From Bactrocera neohumeralis (Eukaryota > Arthropoda > Insecta > Diptera > Tephritidae): a stretch of DNA of 64,000 nt. The stretch is from assembly GCF_024586455.1 (NCBI RefSeq), contig NC_065920.1, positions 73,710,215 to 73,774,214 of the forward strand. The letters are read 5' to 3'. Both the position numbers and the translations under genes were made by a program. The notes beneath the pieces were generated by a model. That model was not told the origin of the DNA and searched no databases. It saw only the letters and a program-made list of their open reading frames with translations. Shown here in pieces: positions 57,156-64,000 of this stretch; position 1 is the stretch's first letter, and each line of letters begins with the position of its first letter.

Positions 57156-58540
57156 ATGTTTGTAAACATTTACTTATTTTTTACCCTATCGAACGAAAGT
57201 ATGTAACTAAATACAAATTTTTTATGAAAAAAAACAGAAACAACAACCACAATGGCAACAGTAAAAATTAAGAAGAAAAATTTGCATTGTCACCAAAAAT
57301 AATTTAGCACAATCCTCTTAACTGTATTGACTATAAATGCTCCTAGCGTTCTCTCTTATGTGAAATACCATGTAGACTTAAACGGAAACGCCAAAGAAAA
57401 CAAAGACATTACTAAAATGAAAATAATGGTTAGAAAATTTAAAACAAAAAATGACTAGCAAAACTAGCGGAACTGTTTAATTTTTTTTACTGTATACACT
57501 TGTCTTGTACTTATGTATTGTATGTATGTATGACTGTAGGACTAAATACTTGAAACCGAAGTTAACTTTTCATCTTCTGCTTTCCGACGATAATCAAGTT
57601 TTTAACTGACGAAAAACCAACAACACAAAAGAAAATGTAAAAAGAAACACTTAAAAAACAACAACAAAAACAATTTTAGGATATTTTTTGAACAACAAAC
57701 ACACACACGCACACACGTGAAATGTATACATGTAACATAATGCAAATCACATACGGAATTGTTGCATGTTATGTGCTTTGCAATAGCAACAACAACAAGT
57801 ACACAACATTTTGTTTGAGACAATGAGTAAAACGTATTTGCCAAAAAACCCAAAAAATTATTATAAATTATAACAAAATAAAAATACATAAGAAAACACA
57901 AAAAACTAATGAAATTAGATAAAGAAATCTACTTGGTTAAATTTTGATAGAATTTTATAACCGTTATGTACGTACCCCCTAGTCGAATTCGTTGATTAAT
58001 GAGGCTTAGCCTTCAAGTTAACAGCTAAAATCAAAACAAAAACAAAAATGTTAAAATTAATTAGTTAAATGGTGGTAAATGAATGGCGGCGACTAAGCGC
58101 ATAGTTAAGTGCAAGCTAAAATACTTATTACTTTGTTACTGTTAATTTATAGCGTAAATACTTGCCTACACGCATATGCATGTGTATATACATATGTAAG
58201 TATGTATGCATATGCGCCTATATTTGTGTATCTTTATATGTTAATGTACACTATCTTATGTACTACTTATATATATATTTGTATGTATATTTTGAAATGT
58301 AAACCAAAAAACAAAAGCAAATGATTTATAATTTATATATTGTATATGTATGTGTATGTAAAACGAAACATGTGTCTAGTACCACCAAACAACCAAACCG
58401 AGACCTGCCTATTTTGCATCCATTATAATTTTAAACATAATAGAGCATTGAGACGCACATTAGCTCGCATTTGTTAGCAGGCAAAGCGCTGAGAATTGCA
58501 ATTTGTGGTTATGTGCTGATTTTGAAAGTTAGATATATGC
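57156..58540 (+). other. 3' UTR and downstream flank of the alpha-2/delta gene
   Basis: Follows the TAA. A- and T-rich with many AATAAA-like hexamers (for example 57877-57882) and CA/AT microsatellite. Typical of a long neural 3' UTR, but the end of the transcript cannot be placed. Confidence 0.5.
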
Positions 58541-59480
58541 CAGGAAAATCATAAAGAAAATTGATGTGAGGAATTTTTGGAAATTGTTAAGCCTTCTGTT
58601 AGATAGATCCTCAGAGATCACTTAGCGAAAACATTTCGAGGCTACTGATATTTTAAAATACACAAACTGCAGCAAAATCCAATCAGACTAATTTTATGAA
58701 GCTCTAGATAGTGATCCCAGCAGTTTGTATTGGCTATCAAAGAAGTATTCTTCCACTCCTTTAGAATAAATGTTAACAGCCTTCGCCCAATTCAACCCTT
58801 CAGCTTGCGGACGTTGACAATTAGGCAGTTTTCGGTAAATCCATTGGAATTTGAACGGCATATGCTAAAAAAACCATAAAGAAATTTAATGCGAAGAGCT
58901 CTTGAAGACTGTTAGGTCGTCTGCTCCCTCCGAGATCACTCAGCGATGACATTTCGAGACTTTTGATATTTTAAAATACACGAGTTGAATCAAAATCCAA
59001 TCTGACCGGATTTGTGTACTCTTTTTATGAAGCATTAGACAGTGACCCCAGCACCTTTTGGTTATCAAACAAGTATTCTTCCACTCCTTTCGAGTAAATG
59101 TTAATAGCCTTCGCTCAATTCATTCCCTCAGCTTTCGGAAGTTGACAGTCAGGCCGTTTTTCGTAAATTCTTTGGAATTTATATGCTAAGAAAACCATAA
59201 AGAAATCTATTGCGGAGAGTTCTTGAAATCCTTTCGTACTAAGCGATCACGTTTTGAGACTTCCAATATTTAAAAATACATAAAGTCTAGCTAAATTCAA
59301 TCGGGCCTGCAAATCCGTCGATTTTTGTACAGTTTCAGAGACTGATCTAAACAGAAATTTCCTAGCAAACAACTAAAGAATATCGAAATTTCATACTCGT
59401 TTCTCCTTTTCTGTCTCCTTTTAACTAAAAGTCAGCAGCCAACTTCAATCCTTCAGCTTTCATAGCTCGACAATCCAGCA
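58540..59480 (+). repeat. Three diverged ~320-bp tandem repeats
   Basis: Units start near 58545, 58868 and 59195. Shared blocks include ATAAAGAAA, TTTTAAAATACA, AGTATTCTTCCACTCCTTT and TGTTAACAGCCTTCGCCCAA or variants. No coding potential. Confidence 0.85.
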
Positions 59481-60330
59481 ATAATCTATCACATCTGTTG
59501 CCAGATCGAGCTTGAGTATTTGAAGCTAGGTTGTAGATCTCTAAAACTTTTGCGCGCACCTTTAGTTTACGGTAGCAGTTTAGATATAAAGTAGAAAAGA
59601 GTTCAGAACTTCTTAGAATTCGCTCAAAAGCTTCCTTTAGATAGAGCTTAGAATTAGAGCTTCCTTATATGCAAAGCAACAGTACACAAGGATTTATACA
59701 ACGGCAAGCAATACTTCCTTAACTAAATCACCTTCGAAGAACAGGAGAACACGTTCAACTATAGCTTCTATGAAATAATGAACTGATTCGTGAATTGAGC
59801 AGGAGGACCAGTTCCGCAATAGAACGAGACATATCCCTGCGAACATAGCCGAAGATCTAACCTAAATTGGTAATGAGGCTTTTAGCAATAGCTTCTGCGA
59901 AAAAAACGAACAATTTTTTTATCTAACCTAAAATAAAAGGATTCATTTTACAATAGCTTCACGAAAAAACGAACTACTTTGTGATCTAACATAAATTAGC
60001 AATAGCTTCAATGGAAAACCGTACTATTTTGTGAGTCAGATCCTCAAAGAGTACGAAGTTAGCCAAAGATCTAAACCAAGTTGGTAATTGCTTCTATCTA
60101 TATGATACTGCGATTCTTGGTGTACCTCAAATCATACCACAACAAAATTTAAAATGTCAGAGACAATGCCACAGCTTCATCTTGATTGATTTCCATAATT
60201 TTTTGCAAGGCTAAATCAATTATGGTAGGCTTTGAGGCTTATGCTTCATAATCTATAAATCCTTGCCAAAGGCTTCTGAAGATGGATCTAAACTTATCTA
60301 TTGACAAACCGATTTGAGCCCATCACAAAT
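59481..60330. other. Unannotated downstream flank
   Basis: Weak internal similarity (repeated AGCTTC/CGAA motifs and ATCTAACCTAAA). No gene seen. Confidence 0.35.
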
Positions 60331-60359
60331 CTGCTAAGCCGATTTATTTCGTTCGCAGC

Positions 60360-60700
60360 GCCTTCGGAAAAGAGATACGGCTCCAACATTGGGCTCCTGA
60401 GAGACCTTGAATAACAATATATGTCAAAGAATCAAGAACAATAATTTCGTACACCATCGGAAAAGACATACGGGTCTAACTTTGGGCTTCTGACAGATCC
60501 AAAAATGTATCTCTTGCTCTGAAAGTCGCTACTAGAATATTTGGATAACAATATCGCAAAAGACACTAACAAATCCAAAAATGTATCTCTTGCTCTGAAA
60601 GTCGCTGCTAGAGAGCTTAAATAATGATATCGCAAAGGACTCCGAAGAGATCCATAATTCATCTCTTGCACTGAAAGCTAGAGACCTCGAATAACAATTT
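60360..60700 (+). repeat. Short tandem repeat, ~80-90-bp units
   Basis: TATCTCTTGCTCTGAAAGTC recurs at 60509 and 60584, with a variant CATCTCTTGCACTGAAAG at 60660, spaced about 75 bp; AACAATATCGCAAAAGAC lies between. An earlier, more diverged unit is near 60370-60470. Confidence 0.8.
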
Positions 60701-62020
60701 ATGTTCGTCTGTCAATCAAGAAAACTATTTTACGCCAAATTTTTGGGCCTATTTTAAGTTTGGGCATGAGGTAAAAAAAGACCACTTGACGGATATCCAA
60801 ATTTCTGAATAAATGAACTTTTCCAATACTCTGACGTCCACAACCGATATCCAGTAATTTTAACAGTTAATTTCATCAGCAATAAAACGCCATTGAGTAT
60901 AGTGCTGAAGGGTAGATATCTAACAGAAACAAATAATCTCGCATATCCAATTGCAATTCTCAACCAAGTTAAGCACAAATTACTTGAAAGGCTAACAACA
61001 TTATAGCTATTCTTCCGTTTACATTATTTACACATTATTAAAGTAAATATCTCAAAGTATATGTATATAAAAATATATAAAGAAAAACAAAGGTTTACAT
61101 TATTGACACTAAGTTGTCAAGAACACGAAAAAGTTTATTTTAATGAATTTTTAAAAAGAATTTTTTGTAAATTTTATGAAACTGACAAACACTAGTCACT
61201 AGTTTCATAAACAGCCACACAAAAATCTAATTATGTAAGATAATGCAAATGCAAACACAAAAGAAACAACCTTAACGCTAAGCGTTGAAGGTTCTAATTC
61301 TCGCAGCAACATTGTCGTCCTACAAAACTTAATTGAAATATAAAAAAAGAAAAAATGAAAAAAAAAATATATATATATATAACATTAACTGAGATGAGAG
61401 AAATTTATGATGAATTAATTCAACAGATTGCCTTTAAATTTAAAAGTAAATTTTTAAAATCGTAAATTATATTTATATGAATTTCTTACGATCATTAAGC
61501 GTAGTAAAATGAGAAAGAAATATTTATTTAAAAAACAAGCAAACTAAGTAAATATATAGTTATGTATATGAGAGAGAGATAATTAATAAATCAATTTTTT
61601 GAATATTAAAATGAAGATCAAAAAATTATTTGACCAACACTGTTAACTAATTAGTAAAATGCAAGTGGGAATAGTTTGTATAAAAACACTTTATGTAAAA
61701 AATCATAAATTTTATTTTAAACCAAACTCATCAATGTACACTAAATATGTAAAATAATATTGAGTTTTATTTAAAAAAAAGTTTTTTTTTTAATAATTTC
61801 TAAGCATAATAAAAGAACACAGAGAACTTCTGTCAACTGCGACAGCATAAACCGATTGAACCGTTTTTAAATATATAAATAAAGAACAAAAAGAAAATAA
61901 AAAAGAAATACATATATTTTTCAATTTTGAAAAAGTTCTTGCAACTTGCTGAGTGGGGCAATTTATTTATTTTTTAACTGGAAAAGGGAAACCTCCGCAT
62001 TAGTCACCACTAATAAAGAA
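60701..62020. other. AT-rich flank
   Basis: No gene. An AT run at about 61363-61380 and several AATAAA hexamers; could include distal 3' UTR. Confidence 0.35.
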
Positions 62021-62024
62021 CATA

Positions 62025-63409
62025 ACGGATAATGCCAGTAAAGGTACTTTTTCAATAGGCTTTTTTTGACAGATCACGAGTGAGTCGTGCCAAGCTGTCA
62101 TGTTAATATTGTTCAGTATTGTTTGGCATTTTATCATGGAAAGACTAATGCCTGAACAACGTTTAAAAATCGTTCAACTTTATTATAGAAATTCACGTTC
62201 TATAAAGAATGTGTTTCGCCTGCTTCGCTCTACCTATGATTAACATAATCGGCATACTGAGCGTAATATTCGCAATATCATCCCATCTTGAGACCCAGCA
62301 TTCATTATTGAATAATATTCGACCACTTCCAGCACGCAGTGATGAAAATATAGCAGCCGTAACTGAGAGTGTACACGAAGACCGTGGAGAGTCGATTCGG
62401 CGCCGTTCGCAGCAACTCGGACTGAGATTTGGAACGGCTTGGCGTATTTTACGTCGAGGTCTTAAAAATGTACAAAATACAGTTTGTGCAAGAACTGAAG
62501 CCGCTCGACCTTACCAAGCGACAACGCTTCGGGCTATGGGCTCTTGAAAAGTTCCGAGTAGATCCCACGGCTTCTAGCCAAATTTTGTTCAGTGATAAGA
62601 ACCCAATAAACAAACAAACTTTTACCATTTGGGACGAAAAGCAACCTAAAGAGCTACCATTGCATCCAGAAAAAACAACGGATGATTTGGGTTGTGTGCC
62701 GATGGAATCATCGGTGCATATTTCTTCAAAAACGATGACGGTGAGAACGTAAGGGGATGTTCGAGCAAGCAAATAACTGCAGCAATATTGCGACAGTGTT
62801 GCTTTTCTGCAGATACTCAGCTCATACTTATATTGCAACATTTTTGCGTCGAATATGATACTTTCCGATACTGCCGCAGTGATTGAGACTCGAACATCCC
62901 TAACCGTCAATGGCGGCCGTTATCGCGGGATGATAACCGACTGTTTGATACCTGAAATTGAAGCTCGTGATCCCGGCGACATTTGGTTTCAACAAGACGG
63001 CGTCACTTCCCACACATCGCGTCAATCAATGAATTTATTGAGAGAACACTTTGGTGAGCAAATGGCCACCAAGATCGTGGGATATCACACCATTAGACTT
63101 TCTTTTGTGGGGATATATAAAATCTAAAGTCTATGCGGGCAATTCCGCTTCGATTCATGCTTTAGAGCAAAACATCACGCGTGTCATTCGCCAGTTACCG
63201 GTCGAAATGCTCGAACGAGTCATCGATAATTAGACTCAACGGATGGAGCATCTGAGACGAAATGCGGCCAAGATTTGAGAAAGATAAATCTCCAAAAAAT
63301 AAATGCCAATAATGTTTTTTCGAATAATAAAAAACACTCCCCATTAAATTTTAAGTTTCTTTGTTTTTTCTTAAAAAAAAATTAGGAATCCTCGAAATGG
63401 ATCACGCTT
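62025..63409 (+). mobile_element. Tc1/mariner-type transposon, near full length, split by a nested element
   Basis: TA at 62023-62024 and 63410-63411. The 3' end (reverse) AAAGCGTGATCCATTTCGAG matches the 33-kb copy. Transposase starts at 62136 (MERLMPEQRLKIVQLYYRNS), then HTH segments, ELKPLDLTKRQRFGLWALEK, a degraded first catalytic block (LFSDKNP; Asp kept, usual EAHF lost), WFQQDGVTSHTSRQSM (second Asp kept) and, after a frameshift near 63060, WPPRSWDITPLDFLLWGYIK. Frameshifts near 62220, 62450 and 62690 and the nested insertion kill it. Confidence 0.9.
62753..62900. mobile_element. 148-bp MITE nested in the transposase
   Basis: Inverted repeats GGGATGTTCGAG at both ends (one extra G on the left), extending imperfectly over ACTGC..GCA.TAT. 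Flanked by TAA on both sides (62750-62752, 62901-62903). TAA duplication and GGG ends suggest a PIF/Harbinger Tourist-type MITE. Confidence 0.82.
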
Positions 63410-63419
63410 TAGTAAGACA

Positions 63420-63728
63420 CTTAGTAGATTCCCATTTCTACCCAATACCATGGTCTTTCCTATAGAGTTTCCTATAGAGTTGAACTTAAGTTCGGTCCTC
63501 AATATTGTCTGTCGTTCCAGAGAAGAGTGGATAAGAAGGAAGGTTCTCAGGGACGCAGGGATAGGACTCTATACAGATGGGTCCAAACTAGATATTCGAG
63601 TGGGAGGTGGTGTCGTTTCAACAAAATTCGATATCAAAATTCCTTTGCATCTACCAGACCTCTGTAGAGACTTTCGATTGGAGATCCCATCAATTAAAGA
63701 AAGAAAAGTGTTAAGAAGAAGAGGTTAA
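63420..63728 (+). mobile_element. RNase-H-type LINE fragment, RNase H start
   Basis: Reads GIGLYTDGSKLDIRVGGGVV, the N-terminus of a LINE RNase H domain with its catalytic TDGS motif, after a decayed RT-RNase H linker. Truncated at both ends. Confidence 0.72.
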
Positions 63729-64000
63729 CGCAATTGCATTGCATATTTATTATCGAACAAACAAACTAAATAAAAAAGTATAATTCTAGGTTATGTTAAA
63801 ATTAACTATTTATAGAAACAGGTTTAGTAAATAGGAAGTGTACACAAATGGTAAATATTCATAATTATCTAAAAGTGGCGAGCTTTTAGAAAGCACAGTC
63901 GTTGAATAATTCACTAAATCTTTTTTCCTCGTTTAAAGATCCAAAAGCACCGGCTTTGTTTCCTTGGCACATTTCAACATCGAACGCATCATTTTGATGA

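Overview
This is a eukaryotic window with the character of a higher dipteran, most likely a tephritid-type fruit fly. It is AT-rich, has GT-AG introns of 61-85 bp typical of flies, is saturated with mariner/Tc1, RTE and jockey relics, and carries one long neural-type gene. The species is inferred, not proven.

The only host protein-coding gene I can support is on the + strand. It encodes a voltage-gated calcium channel alpha-2/delta subunit of about 1,205 residues in 13 coding exons (18339-57155). I assembled every exon by splice sites and reading phase, and all junctions keep the frame open. Exon 1 (start and signal peptide) lies about 30 kb from exon 2. Exons 2-12 are clustered at 48532-54840 and exon 13 is at 57048-57155. 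Order of parts: signal peptide, VWA N-terminal region, VWA domain with an intact MIDAS (DNSGS), a dCache-type region, the VGCC alpha-2 region, and a C-terminal hydrophobic anchor. Fly genomes carry several paralogues of this family (stj, stol, Ma2d, CG4587) and I cannot say which this is.

Layout. 1-16900: upstream intergenic DNA with LINE pieces (RNase-H-type, jockey-type, RTE-type), an internally deleted mariner with near-perfect ends, a 440-bp pure AAAGAT array, a GAGTT array and a five-unit array of ~153 bp. About 16940-18338: probable promoter and 5' leader. 18482-48531: the first intron, filled with mariner/Tc1 and RTE relics, satellite-like arrays and a dispersed DINE/Helentron-like repeat. 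48532-57155: the remaining exons; only introns 5 and 12 are enlarged, both by transposons. 57156 onward: AT-rich 3' UTR and flank, diverged tandem repeats, then a Tc1/mariner copy (62025-63409) that is itself split by a 148-bp element, and a final LINE RNase H scrap.

Relations among repeats: at least five copies of one TA-flanked Tc1/mariner family, at least nine pieces of one RTE family (most minus strand, several with the same 5'-end-plus-3'-end internal deletion), three or four pieces of one RNase-H-bearing LINE, and at least six copies of the DINE-like repeat. No tRNA, rRNA, CRISPR or prokaryotic features were seen.
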